Assembly (NCBI RefSeq): GCF_004346185.1
Contig: NZ_SMAI01000004.1
Coordinates: 186,001-250,000, forward strand
From: Aquabacter spiritensis
GTDB lineage: Bacteria > Pseudomonadota > Alphaproteobacteria > Rhizobiales > Xanthobacteraceae
Length of the DNA stretch: 64,000 bases
Direction: 5' to 3'
Part shown: in pieces, positions 34,174 to 42,020 of the stretch
Layout of the letters: each line of letters starts with the position of its first letter
Numbering within the stretch: position 1 is the stretch's first letter
Notes under the pieces: generated by a model
Database searches by the model: none
What the model was told of the DNA's origin: nothing
The model's input: only the letters and a program-made list of their open reading frames with translations
Made by a program: the position numbers and the translations under genes

Positions 34174-34188
34174 GTTCTCTATTTGTTC
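34174..34188. promoter_or_regulatory. LexA (SOS) box upstream of imuA
   Basis: The sequence GTTC (34174-34177), seven bases, GTTC (34185-34188) is exactly the direct-repeat LexA box known for Alphaproteobacteria. It lies 18 bases before the imuA ATG and 110 bases before the divergent nucleotidyltransferase GTG. It should repress imuA-imuB-dnaE2 until DNA damage. Confidence 0.85.
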
Positions 34189-34297
34189 CTATAGATTCCG
34201 GAAGGCGGGGGGAGAGTCAAGGCGCGGTGGGCCGGCGAAATTGACGCCGGGGACTGGGGCCGCCATATGTCAATGCACCAGGCAAGAGGACATCATC

Positions 34298-34651
34298 GTG
34301 CGTGCATCCGGGATCCACCCGTCTGCCGGCGCAGGAGCCCCGCCCGCGGGAGGGCCGGAGGAGCGGCGGCACTTCGCCATCGCGCGGGCTCGGGCGGCTA
34401 CCGACACCCTGTTGCAGCTGGGGGTGAGGGTGCAGGTCATCGGCTCGCTCGCGAAAGGCTGTTTCGGCCCCGGTTCGGATGTCGATCTGCTTGTCCTCGA
34501 CTGTCCTCGCGCCCTGAAATACACCATTGAGGGCCTCGTCGAGGACTGTCTGCAGGGGCTTGCCTTTGATCTCGTCTATTTCGACGAAATTCCTCCCCAC
34601 AAAGTCGACCGCTTCTTAGAAGGAGCGGTCGATGCGCGGCATCTTCGTTGA
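34298..34651 (+). CDS. MntA-like nucleotidyltransferase, putative antitoxin
   Basis: The 117-residue protein is a minimal nucleotidyltransferase. GSLAKGCFGPGSDVD fits the GSx10DxD signature (near residues 48-62) and a third acidic residue lies in FDLVYFDEI. MntA proteins neutralise HEPN toxins by adding AMP to a tyrosine. The GTG at 34298 has AGAGGA about eight bases upstream. The gene overlaps the following HEPN gene by 20 bases. GC content falls well below the flanking genes (about 47% in one 60-base line), which suggests transfer. It is divergent from imuA. Confidence 0.75.
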   Translation: MRASGIHPSAGAGAPPAGGPEERRHFAIARARAATDTLLQLGVRVQVIGSLAKGCFGPGSDVDLLVLDCPRALKYTIEGLVEDCLQGLAFDLVYFDEIPPHKVDRFLEGAVDARHLR

Positions 34652-35114
34652 TATCGAGAATGAACTCATCGATATCGCGCACGAGGTGGAGATGCTGGCG
34701 CGTGGCACCGAAATCTACATAAATCAGGAAGAAAAGGCCGAGCCGGCGCTGGCTTGGCTCCTGGTCCAGGGATTGGCGTCCGGTGTCGAGAAAGTCTACA
34801 CCGGCTGCGAACGTGTGATGTCGATGATCGCCCGGGGCATCGACAATGCGAAGATCGAGACCGAGGATGGGTGGCACATCTCGCTGCTGAAGCGCATGGC
34901 GCATCCTTTTCCCGAAATCCGGCCGGCGGTGATTGAGCAGGATACCTATCGGGCGCTCGATCGGCTGCGCGCTTTTCGTCACCGGCAGCGCAACGTTTAT
35001 GGCCTGGGGCTGGACGCGGATATCGTGCTTGAGCGGGCGCTTGAAACAACGCATGTCTTCGGCCGGTTCCGTGACGATCTGGAAGCGTTCCTGCGGCGGC
35101 AGCCATCCGGCTGA
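34632..35114 (+). CDS. HEPN-domain (HepT-like) putative ribonuclease toxin
   Basis: The 160-residue, largely helical protein partners the overlapping nucleotidyltransferase. The HEPN active-site region is AFRHRQRNVYG near residue 114-124. In HepT toxins this is R-x4-6-H-x-Y; here Arg and Tyr are kept and the His position of the R-x4-H-x-Y reading holds Asn (codon AAC at 34992-34994). An alternative register, with the earlier RAFRH His, would leave the Tyr displaced. GC is about 53% in one sampled line against roughly 70% around it. As a toxin it would cleave RNA; some related subfamilies may carry this Asn naturally, so loss of activity is not certain. Confidence 0.72.
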   Translation: MRGIFVDIENELIDIAHEVEMLARGTEIYINQEEKAEPALAWLLVQGLASGVEKVYTGCERVMSMIARGIDNAKIETEDGWHISLLKRMAHPFPEIRPAVIEQDTYRALDRLRAFRHRQRNVYGLGLDADIVLERALETTHVFGRFRDDLEAFLRRQPSG

Positions 35115-35142
35115 GCCATCCCTTCCACGCCCGGATGCCTTT

Positions 35143-36432
35143 TCACCCCTTCGCCGTTCCCGTCGTGGCGGCGGCGTCCGCCTGGGCGTCCTCCATCCGG
35201 TCGAGCCGGCGCAGCGGCGGCCACAGCCAGGCGCCGAGCGCGGTGACGCCGAGAATGGCGAGGCAGCCGGTGACCACGGCCGGCACCACGCCGATCAGCC
35301 CGCCCATCACCCCGGCGCGGAAATCGCCGAGTTCGTTCGAGGCGCTGACCACCACCTGGTTCACCGCATTCACCCGGCCCTGCATGGCGTCGGGGGTGGC
35401 GAGCTGGACCACGGTCGTGCGCACCACCACGCTCACCATGTCGGCGGCGCCGGCGATCGCCAGCGCGCCGCAGGACAGGAGCAGATTTTCCGACAGGCCG
35501 AACACCAGCGTGCCCAGCCCGTGCACCGCCACCGCCACCAAAAACAGCGGCCCGGCGCGGCGCTGCAGCGGCCGGCGGGCGAGGGCGAGCGCCATCAGCA
35601 CGGCGCCGAGCGCCGGCGCCGCGCGCAGCATGCCGAGCCCGGCCGGGCCGACATGCAGGATGTCCTTGGCATAGACCGGCAGCAGCGCCACCACTCCGCC
35701 CAGCAGCACGGCGAACAAATCGAGCGCGATGGCGCCGAGCAGAAGCGGCTTGCGCCAGACGAACCGGATGCCCTCGATCACCCGCTCCAGGGTCGAGATG
35801 CCGCCGCCCGCCGGCCCCGGCAGGGCGGCCGGCACCTGCATCCGCCACCAGATCAAGGCGGCGAACAGGCTGACCGCGGTGATCGCGCCATAGGCGACCT
35901 GCTGGCCGAGCAGAAGCAGCAGCCCGGCCACCGCCGGCCCCGCGATCAAAGCGAACTGCCCCATGCTGGACGCCCAGGCGATGCCGGCCGACAGCCGCTC
36001 CGGCGGCAGGATCTGCGGCAGCAAGGCCGGCACCGCGACCCGGTTGAAGGCGGCGCCGACGCCGAACAGCGCGGTCGCGGCGAGATAGGGCCAGACCTGC
36101 GCCACCCCGGCCCCGCTCAGCCCCAGGAAGGCGGCCGAGGCGCCGGTCAGGATCAGCGAGGACACGGTGAGAAGGAAGGACCGGCTCACCCGGTCGGCCC
36201 AATCGCCGATGATGAGGCCGAACAGCACCATGGGGATGAACATGGCGAGCCCGACATAGCCGAGCGCCACCGGATCGCCGCTGATCTCATAAATGTGCCA
36301 GCCCACCACCACCGCCTGCATGCGGGTGATCAACTGGCTGGAGAGCCGGCCCAGCAGATAGGCGCGGAAGCGCGGATCGCGGAGCGCATCGGCCGCCGCG
36401 TGCGGATCGCCGGAGGAGGAAACGGAGTTCAA
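35143..36432 (-). CDS. MFS transporter (MFS_3, enterobactin-exporter-like)
   Basis: The 429-residue protein has about 11-12 membrane segments. Features include the A-like motif GDWADRVSRS between helices 2 and 3 and RPLQRRAG in the middle loop. The N-terminal DPRFRAYLLGRLSSQL and the AMQGRVNAVNQ segment are typical of the MFS_3/EntS family, which export siderophores or drugs. The substrate is unknown. The frame begins with TTG at 36432, with a weak AGG upstream. No ATG or GTG lies before the conserved N-terminus, so TTG is the best start. It converges on the HEPN gene with 28 bases between stops. Confidence 0.85.
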   Translation of the reverse strand: MNSVSSSGDPHAAADALRDPRFRAYLLGRLSSQLITRMQAVVVGWHIYEISGDPVALGYVGLAMFIPMVLFGLIIGDWADRVSRSFLLTVSSLILTGASAAFLGLSGAGVAQVWPYLAATALFGVGAAFNRVAVPALLPQILPPERLSAGIAWASSMGQFALIAGPAVAGLLLLLGQQVAYGAITAVSLFAALIWWRMQVPAALPGPAGGGISTLERVIEGIRFVWRKPLLLGAIALDLFAVLLGGVVALLPVYAKDILHVGPAGLGMLRAAPALGAVLMALALARRPLQRRAGPLFLVAVAVHGLGTLVFGLSENLLLSCGALAIAGAADMVSVVVRTTVVQLATPDAMQGRVNAVNQVVVSASNELGDFRAGVMGGLIGVVPAVVTGCLAILGVTALGAWLWPPLRRLDRMEDAQADAAATTGTAKG

Positions 36433-36860
36433 GGGGACCTATGGAGCCGGGGCGCGGAGCGGGGTGCCTTTGCACGTTCGAAGCTCGCTTTACGCCTTCT
36501 CGCCAGGCCTCACAATTCGCGCCTGCTCATCTCAGGCGCAGTTTCGCGCCGAGGCTCCGCGACGCGGGGGAACGCGGTCTAAAATCCGCTCTGCATCTTT
36601 TTGTGAAGACGGGTCGCAGGCGCTTTGCCGCCGGACTCCAGAAATCTCCGGACGACCCTTACTTCCTCCTCGGACAGTTCGGCGCAGGACGTCGGGCCGG
36701 AGGGATCCTGCAGGAGATGGAACCCGTACCGCTGCTTTGCCTCGGGCGGACCGGATATCCGTTGGCGAAAGACCCGATCCATCGAACACCCTCAGGCTGC
36801 GCGCGCCCCGAGACTAAGCCAGCCTCGGGAAAAGGGAAGGCCCGCGCAGCGGTCGCCCGC
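36433..36860. other. Intergenic region between MFS and OmpA-domain genes
   Basis: The 428 bases between these two minus-strand genes contain one possible small gene (36579-36782) and a 7-bp hairpin (arms 36519-36525 and 36533-36539). One sampled line has about 62% GC, lower than the neighbours. Otherwise nothing recognisable was seen. Confidence 0.5.
36579..36782 (-). CDS. Possible small protein of unknown function
   Basis: This 67-residue open frame is the best gene candidate in the gap. GAGGG lies six bases before its ATG, and the product is soluble and charged with segments such as AELSEEEVRVVRRFLESGG and a basic tail. No domain is recognised. The overlapping frames are less plausible, having no ribosome-binding site. 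It could still be spurious, since open frames are common in GC-rich DNA. Confidence 0.4.
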   Translation of the reverse strand: MDRVFRQRISGPPEAKQRYGFHLLQDPSGPTSCAELSEEEVRVVRRFLESGGKAPATRLHKKMQSGF

Positions 36861-37880
36861 TCAGCGTTCGGTGAGCTTCAGCTCGATGCGGCGGTTGCGG
36901 GAGAGGGCGTCTTCCGCCGTGCCGCTGTCGATGGGCTGGTATTCGCCGAAGCCGGCGGCGATGAGGTGCTGCGGCTGCACGCCCTTGCTGATGAGATATT
37001 GCACCACCGCGATCGCGCGGGCGGCCGACAATTCCCAGTTGGAGGGGAATTGCGGGGTGGAGATCGGCCGGCTGTCGGTGTGCCCGTCCACCCGCAGCGC
37101 CCAATTGATGTCGGGCGGGATCTGCTTTTCGAGGTCGAGGATCGCACTCGCGAGCTGGTCGAGCGCCGGCAAGGCTTCCGGCCGCGGGGTCGCCGCGCCG
37201 CGGTCGAAGAACACTTCCGACTGGAACACGAAGCGGTCGCCGACGATGCGGATGTCCGGGCGGTTGCCGAGGATCTGACGCAGGCGGCCGAAGAATTCGG
37301 AGCGGAAGCGGCTCAGTTCCTGCACCCGCTGCGCCAGCGCGACGTTCAGCCGCCGGCCGAGATCGGCGATCTTGGTCTGGCTCTCCTGGTCGCGCTTCTC
37401 GGACAGATTGAGCGCCTCCTCCAGCGCCGCCATCTGCCGGCGCATCGCGGAAATCTGCTGGTTGAGCAGTTCGATCTGCGCCAGCGCGCGCGCCGCCGCG
37501 TCGCGCTGCATGTCGACTTCGCGCGACAGCGCCCGCTCGCGCGAGAGGTCCGGGCCGGCCGGGGCGGTGACGATCTGGCCGCGCAGCCGGTCCCGCTCGG
37601 CCTCGGTGGCGGAAAGGTTCGCCCGCAGCGCGCTCAGCTCGCCCTCCGCGGTCTGGCCGCTCGCCCGCTCCAGCGACAGAAGTTCGGTCAATTGCCGGAT
37701 CTGCGCCTGCAGGCGCTGGAGCACGTTGTCCTTGCCCGACATTTCCTGGGTCAGGAAGAACTGGGTGATCATGAACACCGAGAGCAGGAAGATGAAGACC
37801 AGGAGCAGGGTGGACAGCGCGTCCACGAAACCGGGCCAGTAATCGATGGTGCGCTCGCGCCCGCGCCGTCCCAGGGCCAT
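36861..37880 (-). CDS. OmpA/MotB-domain membrane protein with coiled coil
   Basis: The 339-residue protein has one membrane helix near residues 20-45, preceded by YWPGFVDALSTLLLVF, which resembles the MotB plug/Asp region (Asp in FVDAL). A long coiled coil (about 50-200) and a C-terminal OmpA-like peptidoglycan-binding domain (about 215-335, VDGHTDSRPI and LSAARAIAVVQYL) follow. It probably pairs with the MotA-like protein encoded three bases upstream as an ion-driven, peptidoglycan-anchored complex outside the flagellar set. No flagellar genes are present. Homologues in Hyphomicrobiales are usually annotated only as peptidoglycan-binding proteins. Confidence 0.85.
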   Translation of the reverse strand: MALGRRGRERTIDYWPGFVDALSTLLLVFIFLLSVFMITQFFLTQEMSGKDNVLQRLQAQIRQLTELLSLERASGQTAEGELSALRANLSATEAERDRLRGQIVTAPAGPDLSRERALSREVDMQRDAAARALAQIELLNQQISAMRRQMAALEEALNLSEKRDQESQTKIADLGRRLNVALAQRVQELSRFRSEFFGRLRQILGNRPDIRIVGDRFVFQSEVFFDRGAATPRPEALPALDQLASAILDLEKQIPPDINWALRVDGHTDSRPISTPQFPSNWELSAARAIAVVQYLISKGVQPQHLIAAGFGEYQPIDSGTAEDALSRNRRIELKLTER

Positions 37881-37883
37881 GGC

Positions 37884-38987
37884 TCAGACCCTCCGCGCGG
37901 GCGGGGTGTTCTCGGCCTCGAGATTGTCGAGGCTCTGGTCGAGCCGGTCGACGATGCGCCGCAATTCGTGCTGCTGGGCGCTCTGGACCTCGATCATCTG
38001 CTTCATCAGGGCCTGTTCGGACCGCATATGGGTCACCAGGCCCTGGAGGCTTTCGGCGAGATGCGCCATGGCGCTGGTCACGCGCTGCGAGCCGGCTTCC
38101 GTCATGGTCCGCTGCAGCCGGTCGATCGCCTCCACCAGAGGTTCGATCGGCACGGCCGGGGGCGGCGGTAGAGCGAGCGGGACGGGGGTGGCTTCGGCCG
38201 GCGTGGCGACCGGCTCCGGCAGGCGCTCGCGGGCGCCGGGCGCGGGCGGGCCGACGAAAGTGCCTTCGCCGATGTCGCGCACCGTGGTCGAGAGCCAGTC
38301 TTCGAGATCGGTGTAGAAGCGATTCTGCGCCTGGCCCGCCTGCAGATCGAGGAAGCCGAGGACCAGCGAGCCGGCGAGGCCGAACAGCGAGGACGAGAAG
38401 GAGATGCCCATGCCGCCGAGCGGTGCGGCGAGGCCCCGCTTGATTTCCTCGAACACCGAGCCGCTGTCGGGCCGGATCTCCAGCGCGCCGATCACATTGC
38501 CGATCGAGGAGACGGTTTCGAGCAGGCCCCAGAAGGTGCCGAGCAGGCCGAGGAAGACCAGGAGGCCGGTGAGATAACGCGCCGTGTCGCGCGCCTCGTC
38601 GAGGCGCGTGCCGATGGAATCGAGGATCGAGCGCATCGTCGTCTGCGAAATGCTCATCCGGCCGACCCGGTCGCCGAGCAGCGAGGCCATGGGCGCGAGC
38701 AGCGTCGGCGCCCGCGACACCGCGAGGCCGGGATCGGCGAGGCGGAAGGAATTGACCCAGTCGACCTCGGGAAACAGCCGCGCCACCTGGCGGATCGCGA
38801 GGATGATGCCGATCGCCAGAACCCCGAAGATCACCCCGTTGAGGCCGGGATTGTTCATGAAGGCATCGAGGATCTGCTGGTACAGCACCGCCGCGAGCGC
38901 CACGCACAAAGCGAGGAACACGATCATCCGGACCAGGAAGATGCGAGGGGAGGAGACCTTTACGAATGGATCGACACTGCGCGCCAT
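37884..38987 (-). CDS. MotA/TolQ/ExbB-like proton channel family protein
   Basis: The 367-residue protein has two N-terminal membrane helices (about 18-38 and 50-70) and a pair near 140-155 and 195-215. The second pair includes LLGTFWGLLETVSSIG and GGMGISFSSSLFGLAGSLVLGFLDLQ, matching the MotA/ExbB channel helices. The C-terminal third is Pro-rich and then helical with coiled-coil character. It ends three bases before the OmpA/MotB-like gene, so the two form a bicistronic unit. The pair may energise an envelope process; no substrate or partner can be named from the sequence. Confidence 0.83.
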   Translation of the reverse strand: MARSVDPFVKVSSPRIFLVRMIVFLALCVALAAVLYQQILDAFMNNPGLNGVIFGVLAIGIILAIRQVARLFPEVDWVNSFRLADPGLAVSRAPTLLAPMASLLGDRVGRMSISQTTMRSILDSIGTRLDEARDTARYLTGLLVFLGLLGTFWGLLETVSSIGNVIGALEIRPDSGSVFEEIKRGLAAPLGGMGISFSSSLFGLAGSLVLGFLDLQAGQAQNRFYTDLEDWLSTTVRDIGEGTFVGPPAPGARERLPEPVATPAEATPVPLALPPPPAVPIEPLVEAIDRLQRTMTEAGSQRVTSAMAHLAESLQGLVTHMRSEQALMKQMIEVQSAQQHELRRIVDRLDQSLDNLEAENTPPARRV

Positions 38988-39112
38988 GTGTGTTCCCGCA
39001 ACCCCTTCCGACGGTGCGGACTATGGCACAGATGGGCAGGAATGACACCCGCAGGCTTGCCGGCCCGCGCGCGCGCCCTCCGGCCCGGCATGCGGCCGGC
39101 GCGCGGAGCGCG

Positions 39113-39901
39113 TTACGCGCCGCCGAGCGCCGCGAGCAGGTCGCGCCGCATGTCTTCGTTGCCGGCGAGGATCTCGCCCTTCTCGAGCACCTTGTCGCTG
39201 CCGTCCAGGGCGCAGACGAGGCCGCCGGCTTCGCGCACGATGATCATGCCCGCCGCCATGTCCCAGGCGCACAGATCGCGCTCCCAGAAGGCGTCGAACC
39301 GGCCGGCGGCGACCCAGGCGAGGTCGAGGGCGGCCGATCCGGTGCGGCGCAGCCCCGCCACCTTGGTCTGGACCGCCGCCAGCTCCCGGTTGAAGCGGGC
39401 ATGGTCGCCGCGGCCGAGATGCGGCAGGCCGCAGCACACCACGGCGTCCGACAGGGTGCGGCGCGCCGCCACCCGGATGCGGCGGTCGTTGAGGAAGGCG
39501 CCCTGGCCCTTCTCGGCGACATAGAGTTCTTCGGTCGCCGGATTGAAGATCACCCCGGCATACGGCACGCCGTTGCGCACCAGCGCGAGCGAGATCGCGA
39601 ACAGCGGGATGCCGTGCAGGAAATTGGTGGTGCCGTCGAGCGGGTCGACGACCCATTCATTGGAGATGTCGGTGCCCTCGACCCGGCCGCGCTCCTCCAT
39701 CAGGAAGCTGAAACCCGGCCGCACCCGCGACAATTCGGCAAACAGCAGGTCCTCGGCCTTGCGGTCGGCGGCGGTGACGAAATTCGCCGGCCCCTTGGTC
39801 GAGACCTGGAGATTTTCGACCTCGCCGAAATCGCGGGCCAAGGCGCGCCCGGCCTTGCGCACGGCCTGGACCATAACGGTGATGAGCGGGGTACGGATCA
39901 T
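39113..39901 (-). CDS. suhB: Inositol monophosphatase family protein (SuhB-like)
   Basis: The 262-residue protein has the metal-dependent phosphatase motifs FSFLMEERG (about 65), WVVDPLDGTTNFLHGIP (about 85-100) and CAWDMAAGMIIVREAGG (about 205-220). These carry all the expected acidic ligands. It hydrolyses inositol monophosphate or related sugar phosphates; SuhB homologues also take part in rRNA antitermination. The gene is alone on its strand segment, 211 bases downstream of the Sel1-repeat gene start region and 125 bases from the MotA-like gene upstream. Confidence 0.88.
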   Translation of the reverse strand: MIRTPLITVMVQAVRKAGRALARDFGEVENLQVSTKGPANFVTAADRKAEDLLFAELSRVRPGFSFLMEERGRVEGTDISNEWVVDPLDGTTNFLHGIPLFAISLALVRNGVPYAGVIFNPATEELYVAEKGQGAFLNDRRIRVAARRTLSDAVVCCGLPHLGRGDHARFNRELAAVQTKVAGLRRTGSAALDLAWVAAGRFDAFWERDLCAWDMAAGMIIVREAGGLVCALDGSDKVLEKGEILAGNEDMRRDLLAALGGA

Positions 39902-40042
39902 GGGTCATTCCTGCGCGGCGCGGATCGGGCCGCACGCGGCAGCCGAAGTGCAGGCGCCCCTGTGCCTGCCCCGCCTTCTCCCGTCAAGGGACGCCGCCGC
40001 AATGCAGGCCTGCGGCGGACGGCCGTCTCGCCGGCGCGGGTG

Positions 40043-41227
40043 CTATAAAGCGGGCGCCGGCGCGTTTTCCGCCCAGCGGCGGGCGGTGGCCTCGGCGCGC
40101 TTGCGGTCGGCGGGCGGCAGCGTGTCCACCAATTGGTCGAGATAGGGATCGGCGAGGCCCCGTCCCTTGGCGAGCAGATGCCAGGCGGCCGCCATGGTCC
40201 GGTCCTGGGGCACGCCGCGCCCCGCCGAAAGCAGGCGGGCATAGCGGTTCTGCGCGATCGCATTGCCGGAGAGCGCCGCCTTGCGGAACAGCCGCGCGGC
40301 GGCCGCCTCGTCCTTGGTGACGCCGGTGCCGTTGAACAGGGCGATGGCATATTCCACCTCCGCCGTGATGTGGCCCTGCAGGGCCGCCTCGTGCAGCAGG
40401 GCCATGGCGGCGGCGCGGTCGGGGGCGACGCCATTGCCTTCGCGCAGCAGCACGGAGAGCGCGTATTGCGCATCGGACACGCCGGCATCGGCCGCCAGCC
40501 GGAACCATTTGGCGGCCGCCGGCAAATCGGAGACGACGCCCCGGCCTTGCATATAGAGCAGGCCGAGATTGTAGGCGGCGGGGCCGTGGCCCTTCTGGGC
40601 CGCGTCCTCGAACCATTTGGCGGCTTCCATGTCGCTTTGCGTCAGGCCGTGGCCGCTCAGCGCCATCATGCCGAGCGCGAACATGGCGTTGGTATCGCCG
40701 TCCTGGGCGGCGCGCCGGTAATATTCCGCGGCGCGCGGCGGATCGTAGGGCACGCCGAAGCCGCGCGCATAGAGTTCGCCGAGCAGCGTCATCGCCGCCG
40801 GGTCGCGGCCCGCGCGCACCCGCTTCAGCGCCTCGAGGGCGGCCGTGATGTAATAGCCGCTCTGATAGGCGCCGAAGGCGATGTCGGACCCCGGCACCGG
40901 CGGCGTGATGTCGGGGTTGAGCACGAGATTGGGAAGCGCCGGCGCCGCCGGCTTCACGCCGCGGGTCTCTGGCGCGCCCGGCAGCGGGGTCGCCGGCTGT
41001 GCGGCGGGCGCCTGGACGCTGGTCGGGCTGCGGGCCGGCTCGGGGGCCTGGCCGGCGGGCGCCGGCTTCGAGGTCTGGCCGGCAGGTGCCGGCTTCGAGG
41101 TCTGGCCGGCGGCCGCCGGCTTGGAATCGGACGGCCTTGCCGGGGCGCCGGTCTGCGCCGAAGCCGGGCCTTGGAGCAGCAGGAGGGCGGCGAGCGCGAG
41201 CGCCGGACGGGCGCCGGCATGCCTCAT
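40043..41227 (-). CDS. Sel1-repeat (SLR/TPR) secreted protein
   Basis: The 394-residue product has a signal peptide (RPALALAALLLLQGPASAQ). A Pro/Ala/Lys repeat-rich linker with iterated KPAPAGQ units (about residues 30-70) follows, then at least five Sel1-like repeats. Examples are LGELYARGFGVPYDPPRAAEYYRRAAQDGDTNAM and ALGMMALSGHGLTQSDMEAAKWFEDAAQKG. Such proteins mediate protein interactions, here in the periplasm. Its ATG overlaps the stop of the ThiE-like gene as ATGA. The longer frame upstream runs through that gene and is not used. Confidence 0.87.
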   Translation of the reverse strand: MRHAGARPALALAALLLLQGPASAQTGAPARPSDSKPAAAGQTSKPAPAGQTSKPAPAGQAPEPARSPTSVQAPAAQPATPLPGAPETRGVKPAAPALPNLVLNPDITPPVPGSDIAFGAYQSGYYITAALEALKRVRAGRDPAAMTLLGELYARGFGVPYDPPRAAEYYRRAAQDGDTNAMFALGMMALSGHGLTQSDMEAAKWFEDAAQKGHGPAAYNLGLLYMQGRGVVSDLPAAAKWFRLAADAGVSDAQYALSVLLREGNGVAPDRAAAMALLHEAALQGHITAEVEYAIALFNGTGVTKDEAAAARLFRKAALSGNAIAQNRYARLLSAGRGVPQDRTMAAAWHLLAKGRGLADPYLDQLVDTLPPADRKRAEATARRWAENAPAPAL

Positions 41228-41820
41228 GGCCGGACCCTGCGCGCCGCCGCCACGCGCGCCTGCGCCGCCGCGACCGCCGCGGCATCGAGCCCCGGCCCGG
41301 TCAGCGCGACGAAGTCCGCGCCCGCGGCGGCGAGCGCGCCGGCTTCGTCGGCGGAGGTCGCGATACCGACGCAGGGCACCTCGAACAGTTCGGCCCACCA
41401 TTCGATCGCGTCGAGCGTGTGCGCGAACGCGCCCGGCAGGTCGCCGAACAGGACATAATCCGCCCCGGCTTCGCCGGCCTCCATCGCGTCGTGGCGGGTG
41501 GCGAGGCCCCCGGCGCCGGCGATCCGCGCCGGCTTCAGCGCCGGCAGCGCGGCGCGCAGGTCCGCGAGACCGGAAAAATGCGCGCCGTCGAGATCGTGGC
41601 GCGCGGCAAGGTCGGCCCGGCCGTCGCAGAGCAGGGCCGCCCCCGCGGCCTGGACGCGCGCGGCGAGGGCTCCGAGCCGCAAGGCGTCGTCCGCCCCGTC
41701 CGCGCCTTGCGCGATCACGGCTGCGACGTCGCCGGCGCGCAGCAGCGCGTCGGCCGCCTCCGCGGCGAAGCCGGGCGGCAGGATCAGCATCAGGCGGGGG
41801 ACAGGCGGTGCGGCGGGCAT
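41224..41820 (-). CDS. ThiE-like protein (thiamine phosphate synthase family), degenerate
   Basis: The 198-residue protein has the ThiE TIM-barrel pattern. LLCDGRADLAARHDLDGAHFSG corresponds to the region of HLGQxD, IAGAGGLATRHDAMEAGEAGADYVLFGDL to the GPxxxTxTK region, and VPCVGIATSADEAGALAAAGADFVAL to the C-terminal phosphate site. The HLGQ and the Thr/Lys-rich pyrophosphate loop are replaced, so catalysis by the standard mechanism is doubtful. It may be a paralogue with another role, possibly tied to the Sel1-repeat protein with which it is translationally coupled. No thi genes adjoin it. Confidence 0.75.
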   Translation of the reverse strand: MPAAPPVPRLMLILPPGFAAEAADALLRAGDVAAVIAQGADGADDALRLGALAARVQAAGAALLCDGRADLAARHDLDGAHFSGLADLRAALPALKPARIAGAGGLATRHDAMEAGEAGADYVLFGDLPGAFAHTLDAIEWWAELFEVPCVGIATSADEAGALAAAGADFVALTGPGLDAAAVAAAQARVAAARRVRP

Positions 41821-42020
41821 GGCACGATCGGTCGGTCAGGAAACGGGCGAAAACGGGGCGGCCGGGACAAATCCGGCCCGCCGGGCGCCTGCTTCGCCCG
41901 TTCGGACGCGACGCACGCGCCCGGCGCCCGACATCCACCGGCTCTAGCTTCAGGGCACCGCCGAACGCAAGAAGGATCTTTCGGGTCGCGCGGCCGGGCG
42001 GCGCGACCGGGGGGCGCCAT

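Noticed and set aside
35115-35142. Terminator between the HEPN gene and the MFS gene
   Set aside because: No stem of useful length could be found in the 28 bases.
36476-36482. tRNA, suggested by GTTCGAA
   Set aside because: No acceptor or anticodon stem can be paired around it.
36861-38987. Zorya anti-phage system
   Set aside because: The ZorA/ZorB-like layout is present, but no ZorC, ZorD or ZorE partner adjoins; neighbours are an MFS exporter and a SuhB-like enzyme.
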